DNA of 42,494 bases from Pseudomonas mandelii (GTDB lineage Bacteria; Pseudomonadota; Gammaproteobacteria; Pseudomonadales; Pseudomonadaceae): positions 1 to 42,494 of the forward strand of contig NZ_JAMYDU010000036.1 of NCBI RefSeq assembly GCF_024138395.1, written 5' to 3'. The notes beneath the pieces were generated by a model that did no database searches, was not told the DNA's origin, and worked only from the letters and a program-made list of their open reading frames with translations. Within the stretch, counting starts at the first letter, position 1. Each line of letters begins with the position of its first letter. Of this stretch, positions 31,882 to 39,875 are shown one piece after another. Position numbers and translations under genes: made by a program.

Positions 31882-32198
31882 AGGGCGAGGATGGCTTCGG
31901 CGAGAACCTGATCACTGGCGTCCCGGGCTTCCGGTACGCGGGTGCGCAAGGTGTCGAAGGCCGCTTCCAGGTGCGCACCACGGATTTCACCGTCGCTGGC
32001 GACGAAACTGGCCGCATCGTCGTGGGCTTCACGGACAATCTTCGAATCGCGGATGGACGTGGTGGTATCGGATGTGAAATCAAGCGTGCGCTCGGAGGCA
32101 CGAATGATGATGTTACTGGTGGCTACCAGGGTTTGCGCCTGGGCCAGATCGGCCAACAACAGCAGGCCAAGGGTGGCAGCAATCAGCGGGTTACGCAT
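31878..32198 (-). CDS. DUF2388 secreted protein, copy 3 (promoter-distal)
   Basis: 106-residue protein with a signal peptide (cleavage near AQA-QT) and one DUF2388 domain. The shared core reads HDDAASFVASDGEIRGAHLE, followed by ASDQVLAEAIL. GGAG lies about 9 bases before the ATG at 32198, and the upstream reading from 32270 is rejected. The stop is inside the start of the HExxH/DUF4105 gene. It is one of three tandem paralogues on this strand. Function is unknown. Confidence 0.88.
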   Translation of the reverse strand: MRNPLIAATLGLLLLADLAQAQTLVATSNIIIRASERTLDFTSDTTTSIRDSKIVREAHDDAASFVASDGEIRGAHLEAAFDTLRTRVPEARDASDQVLAEAILAL

Positions 32199-32226
32199 GG
32201 AACGACTCCGGAGGAACGAGGGATAA

Positions 32227-32541
32227 CTATTGGACGAGAATTGCCTGCGCCAGTTCAAGGTCGCTGGCATGAAGTTTTGGCTGGGTCCGGCGCAGGTAAA
32301 TCAAGGCGGATTCCAGTTGCGCTCCTCGTAGTCGGCCATCACTGGCAATGAATGCGGCGGCGTCATCCCGGGCGATCAACAGTTTATGGTCGAAGGGCGC
32401 GGAGGTCACCATGCTGGTGGCATAACCACTGGCCACGGTGCCTTGCGTAGACAGGTTGAAAGCGTCGAAGGCATGGGCCGAACCCGACCAGCAAGCCGCA
32501 AGAAGAACCGCAGTGATCGATAGATTTGAAAGAAAACGCAT
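32227..32541 (-). CDS. DUF2388 secreted protein, copy 2 (middle)
   Basis: 104-residue protein with a signal peptide (cleavage near AHA-FD) and the DUF2388 core ARDDAAAFIASDGRLRGAQL, then ASDLELAQAIL. The region between signal peptide and core is the most divergent of the three copies. It lies 28 bases upstream of copy 3 and probably in the same transcript. Function is unknown. Confidence 0.88.
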   Translation of the reverse strand: MRFLSNLSITAVLLAACWSGSAHAFDAFNLSTQGTVASGYATSMVTSAPFDHKLLIARDDAAAFIASDGRLRGAQLESALIYLRRTQPKLHASDLELAQAILVQ

Positions 32542-32648
32542 GAGACTCGATAGCTGAAAGCGAGTCCCAAGGCTAGCGCAATGCCCGGGCTAGAGCCAGC
32601 GCCGAAACATGGGGACACGACGTGCGTGTCCCGCGTCAGAGCTGTCGC

Positions 32649-32966
32649 TTAGATCGTCAGGATGGCTTGGGCCAGCTGTGCATCGGTCGCATTCAGTTGC
32701 GGAGCCTGTTGGCGGATATGGTCGAGAGCGCTTTCCAGTTTCACACCACGAATGGCGCCTTCACTGGCGACGAAGCTGGCTGCGTCGTCACGAGCAGCGC
32801 GGACGATTTTGTCATCGTGAAACGAAGACGAAATGTCCGACGTAGCGTCAGAGGAGGACTTCAGCCCACCAACAATGGAATCGGTGGTCACGATAAAACT
32901 GGTGGCGTGGGAATTGGCAGCCACGACAAGCAGGGCGGCAGCACTGAGCAGACGAAGACGGGACAT
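32649..32966 (-). CDS. DUF2388 secreted protein, copy 1 (promoter-proximal)
   Basis: 105-residue protein with a signal peptide (cleavage near SHA-TS) and the DUF2388 core ARDDAASFVASEGAIRGVKL, then ATDAQLAQAIL. AAAGGAG lies 7 bases before the ATG at 32966, the best ribosome site of the three. A longer reading from 33068 has none. It is first in the cluster, 107 bases before copy 2. Function is unknown. Confidence 0.9.
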   Translation of the reverse strand: MSRLRLLSAAALLVVAANSHATSFIVTTDSIVGGLKSSSDATSDISSSFHDDKIVRAARDDAASFVASEGAIRGVKLESALDHIRQQAPQLNATDAQLAQAILTI

Positions 32967-33269
32967 GGGGTAGCTCCTTTGGATAGACCGGTTTAGAGGT
33001 GGCGCAGGATCAGACGCCTGTCGTAAAGCGTTCGCCACGTTCTGTCTGGATATTAGGCTTGTGCACATCGATTAGAACAGTCCAATAAAACTGTACTGGT
33101 AATATCTACATTATCTTAAAATTGTACCTGTGTGATGATTATCTCCGTTGTACGATCCAATACGAAGCTCCAAAACGACAAAACCCGTCGTGGTTTCCCA
33201 CGACGGGTTTTGTTTGTTCAATTCGGGTGCTGGCGGTGGATCCGGAGGATCAGAGCCAGCGACGCTAAC
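32967..33269. promoter_or_regulatory. Leader region of the DUF2388 cluster
   Basis: 303 bases without a gene. It holds an AT-rich stretch with aaaactgtactggt (33087-33100) and aattgtacctgtg (33119-33131). Motifs of the same type, including GTACTGGT, occur upstream of the DUF1127 gene. The DUF1127 terminator lies at 33181-33210. The likely promoter is in 33060-33130 on the minus strand, but no single -35/-10 pair stands out. Confidence 0.45.
33181..33210 (-). terminator. Terminator of the DUF1127 gene
   Basis: Perfect 13-bp stem AAACCCGTCGTGG (33181-33193) with CCACGACGGGTTT (33198-33210), with T-rich sequence outside the stem on the minus strand. Confidence 0.85.
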
Positions 33270-33485
33270 TTAGCGCCAGAACGGCTTGCTCAGCTCTTCG
33301 TAGCGTTGTGCTTCGCTAATCCCTGCGTCAGCCAGCAGACGCGAATCCAGACGAGCCAGTTGATGGCGGCTGGAGATGCGGCGCTGCCACAGCATCAGGT
33401 TGGCGAGAACGCGCAGAGGCATGGAAGCCTGGGTGTTTACAGCTTTGTCTTCGAAGAACAGCTCGGAACTGAGTGTACGTTCCAT
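33270..33485 (-). CDS. DUF1127 family small protein
   Basis: 71-residue protein ending in the DUF1127 (YjiS-like) domain: RRISSRHQLARLDSRLLADA followed by GISEAQRYEELSKPFW. The N-terminal 30 residues are variable. I chose the ATG at 33485 because AAGGA lies 8 bases upstream. The ATG at 33494 would be too near that site. DUF1127 proteins are small, basic and often RNA-related or stress induced in other bacteria. The role here is unknown. Several palindromic motifs lie upstream, and a strong terminator follows. Confidence 0.88.
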   Translation of the reverse strand: MERTLSSELFFEDKAVNTQASMPLRVLANLMLWQRRISSRHQLARLDSRLLADAGISEAQRYEELSKPFWR

Positions 33486-33804
33486 GGTTGACATCCTTCC
33501 GCTTATGGCGGGATTAGGTAGTGGTTTAACTGATGCCAATGATCCTCTCGTTAGGCCAGTCTCTGTAGATACAGTTCACCTGTATTGTGAGAGACCAGTT
33601 AACTGTTAAAAGGCAGTGTACTGGTCGAAATTGAGGCAACTGTATCTATCTGCACTAATTAGGTGCATTTTTGATCGCTTCCACGCAAAAGGTAGGTAAA
33701 TGCCGTAGGAAAAGACCGGTACAGCAGTACAGTTTTTGAGTGAGTTGAGTATTATCACAGCGAGCTGACGAAACTGTGTTTGCGTCAGCTGCAATCTGTA
33801 TCAA
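33486..33804. promoter_or_regulatory. Operator-rich region upstream of the DUF1127 gene
   Basis: 319 bases without a gene but with several dyads. ATACAG-N5-CTGTAT lies at 33569-33585. A 34-base imperfect palindrome GACCAGTTAACTG...CAGTGTACTGGTC lies at 33593-33626 (11 of 13 positions pair). AACTGTATC lies near 33638, and a direct repeat TACAGcagTACAG at 33720-33732. The pattern resembles operators of GntR/MocR-type regulators, but no such gene is in the window. Confidence 0.5.
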
Positions 33805-35298
33805 TTACACCGCCAGCATGTGCCCGTTTTCTTCCAGGTTTATGTGCCAACTCAAGGCATCACGCAGGATGTGGGGAGTGTGCCCGCCGACTGCGCAAGC
33901 GGCAGTGAAGTAATCATTCAAGGCTGGGCGATAGTCCGGGTGAACACAGTTGTCGATGATGACCCGGGCACGCTCACGCGGTGCCAGGCCACGCAGGTCG
34001 GCCAAACCTACTTCGGTCACGAGAATGTCGACGTCATGTTCTGTGTGGTCGACGTGGCTGACCATGGGAACCACGCTGGATATCGCCCCGCCCTTGGCGA
34101 TCGACTTGGTGACAAAAATCGCCAGGTGCGCATTGCGCGCGAAATCCCCGGAGCCGCCGATGCCATTCATCATCCGCGTGCCGCAGACATGGGTGGAATT
34201 GACATTGCCGTACAGGTCGAATTCCAGCGCGGTGTTGATGCCGATAATGCCCAGGCGCCGCACCACTTCGGGGTGATTGGAAATTTCCTGGGGGCGCAGC
34301 ACCAACTTGTCCTTATAACGTTCCAGATTCCCGAATACATCGGCATTGCGCCGGCTCGACAGGGTGATCGAACTGCCCGAAGCAAAGCTCAGCTTGCCAG
34401 CGTCGATCAGATCGAAAGTCGAATCCTGCAGCACTTCGGAATACATGCTCAGGTCTTCGAACGGTGAATCGATCAAGCCGCACATCACCGCATTGGCGAT
34501 GCTGCCGATACCAGCTTGCAGCGGGCCGAGCTTGTTGGTCATGCGCCCGGCAGCCACTTCTTGTTTGAAGAAATCGATCAGGTGATCAGCGATGGCCTGG
34601 GTGTCACTGTCCGGTGGCAAGACAGTAGACGGCGAGTCGGACTGGTTAGTGATCACGATCGCGACGATTTTTTCTGGCGGTATCGGGATGGCGGTGCTGC
34701 CGATGCGGTCGTCGACCTTCACCAGCGGAATAGGCGTGCGGGTCGGCCGGTAGGTCGGGATATAGATGTCGTGCAGACCTTCGAGATTCGGGTTGTGGGC
34801 CAGGTTGATCTCGACGATCACGTGTTTGGCGAAAATCGCGAAGCTGGCCGAGTTGCCTACCGAAGTGGTCGGCACAATATGGCCCTGCTCGGTGATTGCC
34901 ACGGCTTCGATTACCGCAATGTCCGGTAGCTTGAGTTGTTGATTGCGCAGTTGCTCTACGGTTTCCGACAGGTGCTGGTCGATGAACATGACTTCGCCGG
35001 CATTGATTGCCTTGCGCAGGGTGCTGTCCACCTGGAACGGCATGCGTCGCGACAGTACGCCGGCTTCAGTCAGTTGTTTGTCGAGGTCGTTGCCCAGGCT
35101 GGCACCGGTCATCAGGGTGATTTTCAGCGGCGCGACCTTGGCGCGCTCGGCCAGGGCATGAGGCACGGCCTTGGCTTCGCCGGCTCGGGTAAAGCCGCTC
35201 ATGCCGACGGTCATGCCGTCCTGAATCAGAGTGGCAGCGTCGGCGGCGCTCATCACCTTGTCCAACAATGAAGGCAAGCGAATACGGTCACGGTACAT
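33805..35298 (-). CDS. Acetyl-CoA hydrolase/succinate CoA-transferase family protein
   Basis: 497-residue family I CoA-transferase of the acetyl-CoA hydrolase/Cat1-AarC type, which moves CoA between succinate and acetate or hydrolyses acetyl-CoA. GMSGFTRAGEAKAVPHALAE is the N-terminal family signature. The glutamate in ALEFDLYGNVNSTHV is the expected catalytic residue that forms the CoA thioester. SGSGDF in the form GIGGSGDFARNA follows. The length is normal. SD sequence before 35298 is weak. It is a single-gene unit upstream of the DUF1127 leader. The choice between hydrolase and transferase cannot be made from sequence alone. Transferase is more usual. Confidence 0.92.
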   Translation of the reverse strand: MYRDRIRLPSLLDKVMSAADAATLIQDGMTVGMSGFTRAGEAKAVPHALAERAKVAPLKITLMTGASLGNDLDKQLTEAGVLSRRMPFQVDSTLRKAINAGEVMFIDQHLSETVEQLRNQQLKLPDIAVIEAVAITEQGHIVPTTSVGNSASFAIFAKHVIVEINLAHNPNLEGLHDIYIPTYRPTRTPIPLVKVDDRIGSTAIPIPPEKIVAIVITNQSDSPSTVLPPDSDTQAIADHLIDFFKQEVAAGRMTNKLGPLQAGIGSIANAVMCGLIDSPFEDLSMYSEVLQDSTFDLIDAGKLSFASGSSITLSSRRNADVFGNLERYKDKLVLRPQEISNHPEVVRRLGIIGINTALEFDLYGNVNSTHVCGTRMMNGIGGSGDFARNAHLAIFVTKSIAKGGAISSVVPMVSHVDHTEHDVDILVTEVGLADLRGLAPRERARVIIDNCVHPDYRPALNDYFTAACAVGGHTPHILRDALSWHINLEENGHMLAV

Positions 35299-35445
35299 GG
35301 ATGGTTATCTCGGCAACAGAAAGCAAGGTGCGCAGTCTAGTGAATTTGATTGTTGTCCGTCCCGCTACCAAGGTCGCATTCGAGGTGTCTATTCCGGGCC
35401 TTTCGGACAAAACACCGTTACAGGATCGGTAACAGCCACAAACAA

Positions 35446-35470
35446 AAACGCCCCGACGAGTCGGGGCGTT
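35446..35470 (-). terminator. Terminator of the pnt operon
   Basis: AACGCCCCGAC (35447-35457) pairs with GTCGGGGCGTT (35460-35470). Read on the minus strand the stem is followed by a T-run (gtttttgtttg). Confidence 0.88.
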
Positions 35471-35487
35471 CAGGTTGCCGAAGGGTT

Positions 35488-36924
35488 TTACTCGACGGCT
35501 TTGACCATGTCTTCGATGACTTTTTTGGCGTCGCCGAAAACCATCATGGTCTTGTCCAGGTAGAACAGTTCGTTGTCCAGACCGGCATAACCGCTGGCCA
35601 TCGAGCGCTTGTTGACGATGATGGTCTTGGCTTTGAACGCCTCGAGAATCGGCATGCCGGCAATCGGCGATTTCGGGTCGTTCTTGGCGGCCGGGTTGAC
35701 TACGTCGTTGGCGCCGAGCACCAACACCACATCGGCCTGACCGAACTCGGAGTTGATGTCTTCCATCTCGAACACCTGGTCGTAAGGCACTTCGGCCTCG
35801 GCCAGCAATACGTTCATATGGCCAGGCATCCGACCCGCAACCGGGTGAATCGCATACTTCACGGTCACGCCGCGGTGGGTCAGCTTCTCGGTCAGCTCTT
35901 TCAATGCGTGCTGCGCGCGGGCCACCGCCAGGCCATAGCCCGGAACGATGATCACCGTGTCGGCGTTGGTCAGCAGGAAGGTCGCGTCGTCAGCCGAACC
36001 GGATTTCACCGGGCGGGCTTCTTTCGAGCCTGCCGGGCCAGCGGCATCTGCTGTGTTGCCGAAACCGCCGAGCAGCACGTTGAAGAACGAACGGTTCATC
36101 GCCTTGCACATAATGTAGGAGAGGATCGCACCGGACGAACCGACCAGCGAGCCGGCAATGATCAGCATCGAGTTGTTCAGCGAGAAGCCGATACCCGCTG
36201 CTGCCCAGCCGGAGTAACTGTTGAGCATCGACACCACGACAGGCATGTCGGCGCCGCCGATCGGGATGATGATCAGCACGCCCATCACGAAGGCCAGGGC
36301 CAGCATCAGCGCGAAAGCGCTGAGACTGCCGGTGAGCATGAAGGTGATGCCCAATGCCAGCGTTGCCAGACCCAGCAGCAAGTTCAGTTTGTGCTGGCCA
36401 GCGAACTGTACCGGTGCGCCCTGGAACAGACGGAACTTGTACTTGCCCGACAGCTTGCCAAACGCGATCACGGAACCGGAGAAGGTGATTGCACCGATGG
36501 CTGCGCCGAGGAATAGCTCCAGACGGTTGCCCGCCGGAATCGGATCACCCAGCTGTTTAACGATGCCCAGAGACTGCGGCTCGACCACCGCCGCGATAGC
36601 GATGAACACGGCGGCCATACCGATCATGCTGTGCATGAAGGCGACCAGTTCTGGCATTTTGGTCATTTCAACGCGTTTGGCCATGATTGAACCGGCGGTG
36701 CCGCCGACCAACAGACCAACAATGACGTAACCGATGCCGGCAGTAGCGAGCTCTGCCCCTAGCTTATAGATGAGACCCACGGTAGTGAGGATCGCCAACG
36801 CCATGCCGAGCATGCCGTAGACATTGCCGCGCCGCGACGTGGTCGGGTGCGACAGGCCTTTGAGGGCCTGGATGAAGCAGATCGACGCGATCAGGTAGAG
36901 CGTCGTTACCAAATTCATGCTCAT
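35488..36924 (-). CDS. pntB: NAD(P) transhydrogenase subunit beta
   Basis: 478-residue membrane subunit of the proton-translocating transhydrogenase. About nine helices (1-270) are followed by the NADP(H)-binding domain III, with the site VIIVPGYGLAVARAQHALKE (GxGxxA). The ATG shares a base with the pntAb stop (TAATG). It reduces NADP+ with NADH using the proton gradient. A strong terminator follows. Confidence 0.97.
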   Translation of the reverse strand: MSMNLVTTLYLIASICFIQALKGLSHPTTSRRGNVYGMLGMALAILTTVGLIYKLGAELATAGIGYVIVGLLVGGTAGSIMAKRVEMTKMPELVAFMHSMIGMAAVFIAIAAVVEPQSLGIVKQLGDPIPAGNRLELFLGAAIGAITFSGSVIAFGKLSGKYKFRLFQGAPVQFAGQHKLNLLLGLATLALGITFMLTGSLSAFALMLALAFVMGVLIIIPIGGADMPVVVSMLNSYSGWAAAGIGFSLNNSMLIIAGSLVGSSGAILSYIMCKAMNRSFFNVLLGGFGNTADAAGPAGSKEARPVKSGSADDATFLLTNADTVIIVPGYGLAVARAQHALKELTEKLTHRGVTVKYAIHPVAGRMPGHMNVLLAEAEVPYDQVFEMEDINSEFGQADVVLVLGANDVVNPAAKNDPKSPIAGMPILEAFKAKTIIVNKRSMASGYAGLDNELFYLDKTMMVFGDAKKVIEDMVKAVE

Positions 36925-37247
36925 TACTTGGGCGCCTCTTCTTTTACGGCTTTCGGGGCTTTTTTCTTGAACATCTCAAGCATTCTGCGAGTCACGAGGA
37001 AACCACCGAACACGTTCACTGCCGCCAGAGCCACCGCCAGGGTGCCCATGGTCTTGCCCAGTGGGGTCACGGTCAAAGCTGCCGCCAACATGGCGCCGAC
37101 GATCACAATCGCCGAAATAGCGTTGGTCACCGCCATCAACGGCGTGTGAAGTGCAGGTGTAACGTTCCACACCACGTGATAACCGACATAAATCGCCAGC
37201 ACGAAGATGATCAGGTTGTAGATACCGGGGGAGATAAGCTCTTCCAT
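36924..37247 (-). CDS. pntAb: NAD(P) transhydrogenase subunit alpha, membrane part
   Basis: 107-residue protein with about three to four membrane helices (LIIFVLAIYVGYHVV, AIVIVGAMLAAALTV and others), matching the C-terminal membrane part of E. coli PntA. Here it is a separate gene, giving a three-polypeptide transhydrogenase as in Rhodospirillum. The C-terminus is basic (MFKKKAPKAVKEEAPK). It starts 15 bases after pntAa and shares one base with pntB. Confidence 0.94.
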   Translation of the reverse strand: MEELISPGIYNLIIFVLAIYVGYHVVWNVTPALHTPLMAVTNAISAIVIVGAMLAAALTVTPLGKTMGTLAVALAAVNVFGGFLVTRRMLEMFKKKAPKAVKEEAPK

Positions 37248-37262
37248 CGTCTGAATCCCTGC

Positions 37263-38384
37263 TTAGGCGTTTTTGCGGATGACTTGGCCGTCGCGGCACA
37301 TCAGGCACGCGGCGACGATGTCGTCTTCGAGGTTCACTTCAAACTGGCCTTCTTTGTTGAAGACCAGCTTCAGGAAGTCCAGCAGGTTGCGCGCGTACAG
37401 TGCCGACGCGTCTGCCGCGACCGCACCGGCCAGATTGGTCGGGCCGCAAATGGTCACGCCATTCTCGACGACCACTTGATCGGCCACGGTCAGCGGGCAG
37501 TTGCCGCCCTGAGCTGCCGCGAGGTCGATGACCACGGAGCCTGGCTTCATCTGCGCCACGGTTTCGGCGCTCAATAGCGTCGGCGCCTTGCGGCCCGGGA
37601 TCAGCGCAGTAGTAATGACGATGTCAGCCAGCTTGGCGCGTTCGTGCACGGCCAAGGCCTGGCGCTGCATCCAGCTGGCCGGCATTGGGCGCGCGTAACC
37701 GCCGACACCGACGGCGCATTCGCGCTCTTCATCGGTTTCGTACGGCACATCGACGAATTTCGCACCCAGGGATTCGATTTGTTCCTTCACCGCAGGACGC
37801 ACATCGGACGCTTCGATCACCGCGCCCAGACGTTTCGCCGTGGCAATCGCCTGCAAACCGGCTACACCAGCGCCAAGAATCAGCACGCGCGCCGCTTTCA
37901 CGGTTCCCGCCGCAGTCATCAGCATCGGCATGAAGCGAGGATAGTGATGAGCAGCCAGCAACACGGCTTTATAGCCGGCAATGTTCGCTTGGGAAGACAA
38001 CACATCCAGGCTCTGCGCACGGGAGGTGCGCGGTGCGGCTTCCAGCGCGAACGCGGTAATGCCGCACTCAGCCATCTTGGCAATGGTTTCATTGCTGAAC
38101 GGATTGAGCATGCCCACCACAACGGTGCCGCTCTTGATCAGCGTCAGCTCGCTGTCGCTGGGGGCGACCACCTTGAGAATCAGCTCGGCGCCAAACGCAT
38201 CGTTGGCGCTGCCAATGGTTGCGCCCGCCGCTTCATAAGCACTGTCGACAACACTGGCATTAATGCCGGCGCCGCTTTGCACAGTGACCTTATGACCCTG
38301 GCCGATCAGCTTCTTGATGGTTTCCGGGGTTGCAGCAACCCGTGTTTCACCCGTCTGGGTTTCGAGAGGAACACCAATGTGCAC
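37263..38384 (-). CDS. pntAa: NAD(P) transhydrogenase subunit alpha, NAD-binding part
   Basis: 373-residue soluble NAD(H)-binding domain I with the alanine-dehydrogenase-like fold. The dinucleotide site is VLILGAGVAGLQAIATAKRL (GxGxxG), and RPAVKEQIESLGAKF follows. The start codon is GTG at 38384 (MHIGVPLETQTGETR), supported by AGGAG 7 bases upstream. A longer reading to 38459 has no site. First gene of the pntAa-pntAb-pntB operon. Confidence 0.96.
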   Translation of the reverse strand: MHIGVPLETQTGETRVAATPETIKKLIGQGHKVTVQSGAGINASVVDSAYEAAGATIGSANDAFGAELILKVVAPSDSELTLIKSGTVVVGMLNPFSNETIAKMAECGITAFALEAAPRTSRAQSLDVLSSQANIAGYKAVLLAAHHYPRFMPMLMTAAGTVKAARVLILGAGVAGLQAIATAKRLGAVIEASDVRPAVKEQIESLGAKFVDVPYETDEERECAVGVGGYARPMPASWMQRQALAVHERAKLADIVITTALIPGRKAPTLLSAETVAQMKPGSVVIDLAAAQGGNCPLTVADQVVVENGVTICGPTNLAGAVAADASALYARNLLDFLKLVFNKEGQFEVNLEDDIVAACLMCRDGQVIRKNA

Positions 38385-38818
38385 GTCAAATCTCCTGCGT
38401 GATCTTATTGAGTAAACCCAAGCACTTCGGATGGTGCGTCTGGGGCGGCCGATCAGCACGATCCCGCCAAATCAGGGCGGGGCGCGGCATTTTGCAGGCG
38501 AACTTTGTGCCCTTCAAGGGATTATGACGGGTGACGGAAAATTAACTACAAGTCACCCCGTGACCGAATGTCGCACTGGTCGGTGCAATCCCTTGCAGGC
38601 CGTGGCCTGTGAGGATTTTGTCCAAAATTCAAGAATTTACACATCGGCACGGTGAATGAGGCGTCATTGCCTGCCAATAGAGGCTCAAGGCCACGTATTC
38701 AGGCCTTTGTAGGACGTTTGTGCTACTCCTCGGTACAGTCTGCCAATATGCGACAAATACTTATATCTGTAGTGCTTTTGTTTTTCTGACTACGAGGTCA
38801 GCTAATAACGTGGAGCCT
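38385..38818. other. Intergenic region between gcdR and pntAa
   Basis: 434 bases without a gene. It should hold the pnt promoter at its left side (minus strand). Small hairpins are visible (for example ctgac/gtcag near 38790, just after the gcdR stop), but none is followed by a T-run. No clear operator or promoter was found. Confidence 0.4.
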
Positions 38819-39718
38819 TTATCCTTCTAGGCTGTAGCTTTGTGCCTGATTCACCAGCCAATCTCGAAATGCCCTTAAAGACGCAGATTCGACCTTTCGC
38901 TCGGGAATCATCAGGTAATAGGCCTTGATGCTCGAGAGTGCCTGGGCGTTGGCAATCACCAGACGCTTCTCTGCCAATTCGCGCTGAATCAGGAACGGTG
39001 GTATCAGCGCGATCCCCATATCGTGCATCGCCGCTTGAGCAAGCATGGAGAATAGCTCGTAACGCGGCCCTGTCATGTCTCGCGGGATATTCAGGTTTTG
39101 GGAGTTGAACCACTGGCGCCAGGCATAAGGGCGTGTGGTCTGCTGCAGCAGGGGCAGTTCGGCGATTTCACCGGGGCTCAGGTTGGTTTTTTCGCCTAGT
39201 AACGTGGGGCTGCACACCGGCATCGGATTTTCGCCCATTAGCCTGTGGGATTCGGTACCCGACCAATCGGCGTCGCCGAAATAGATCGCGGCATCGAAAT
39301 CGGTATCGGCAAACAGGAAGGGGCGGGTACGGTTGGTGAGGTTGACCGTCACTTCCGGGTGTTTGTGCTGAAAGTCCTTGAGTCGCGGCAACAGCCATTG
39401 AGTGCCGAAGGTTGGCACCACCGCCAGCTCGATCACGTTGGCACCTTGCTGACCCATCACTGACAAGGTGTCGCGTTCAACCGCGTCGAGCTGGGTGGCC
39501 ACTCGGCGGCTGTAGGAAAGTCCGGCCTCCGTCAGCTTCACTCCGCGCCGCGAGCGACGGAACAGTTCGACGCTGAGGAACTCCTCAAGGCTGGCGATCT
39601 GTCGGCAAATCGCTCCCTGCGTGAGGGAAAGTTCCTGGGCTGCCTTGGTAAAGCTCTCGTGGCGCGCTGCAGCTTCAAAGCTGATCAGGGCGGTAGTGCT
39701 GGGGATCTTCCTACGCAT
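38819..39718 (-). CDS. gcdR: LysR-type regulator of glutarate genes (GcdR)
   Basis: 299-residue LysR-type regulator of the GcvA-like branch. The winged helix is at 8-65 (ALISFEAAARHESFTKAAQE...QGAICRQIASLEEFL), and the effector domain includes WLLPRLKDFQHKHPEV. It is divergent from gcdH with 157 bases between starts. That position is held by GcdR, the activator of gcdHG, in Pseudomonas. The ATG at 39718 is preferred to a site five codons upstream. Binding sites were not resolved. Confidence 0.9.
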   Translation of the reverse strand: MRRKIPSTTALISFEAAARHESFTKAAQELSLTQGAICRQIASLEEFLSVELFRRSRRGVKLTEAGLSYSRRVATQLDAVERDTLSVMGQQGANVIELAVVPTFGTQWLLPRLKDFQHKHPEVTVNLTNRTRPFLFADTDFDAAIYFGDADWSGTESHRLMGENPMPVCSPTLLGEKTNLSPGEIAELPLLQQTTRPYAWRQWFNSQNLNIPRDMTGPRYELFSMLAQAAMHDMGIALIPPFLIQRELAEKRLVIANAQALSSIKAYYLMIPERKVESASLRAFRDWLVNQAQSYSLEG

Positions 39719-39875
39719 GTACGTCAACCTCACTAGTACATCGCATATAAGCCATTTTGCGACGTTACGGAGTGAGAAATTAGCACAACACTATGCAAAA
39801 TCCTCGTTTGTCGTGACGGCCAACCCGGCCTAGGATCACTCCACGTTATTTGACCCGATTCGAGAGGACTCACTC

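Noticed and set aside
31878..32270. Longer N-terminus for DUF2388 copy 3 starting at 32270
   Set aside because: It would bury the signal peptide and overlap copy 2. The ATG at 32198 has a GGAG site and begins the signal peptide.
38385..38818. Search for a small RNA or gene in the gcdR-pntAa gap
   Set aside because: No promoter plus terminator pair and no credible short coding frame with a ribosome site was found.
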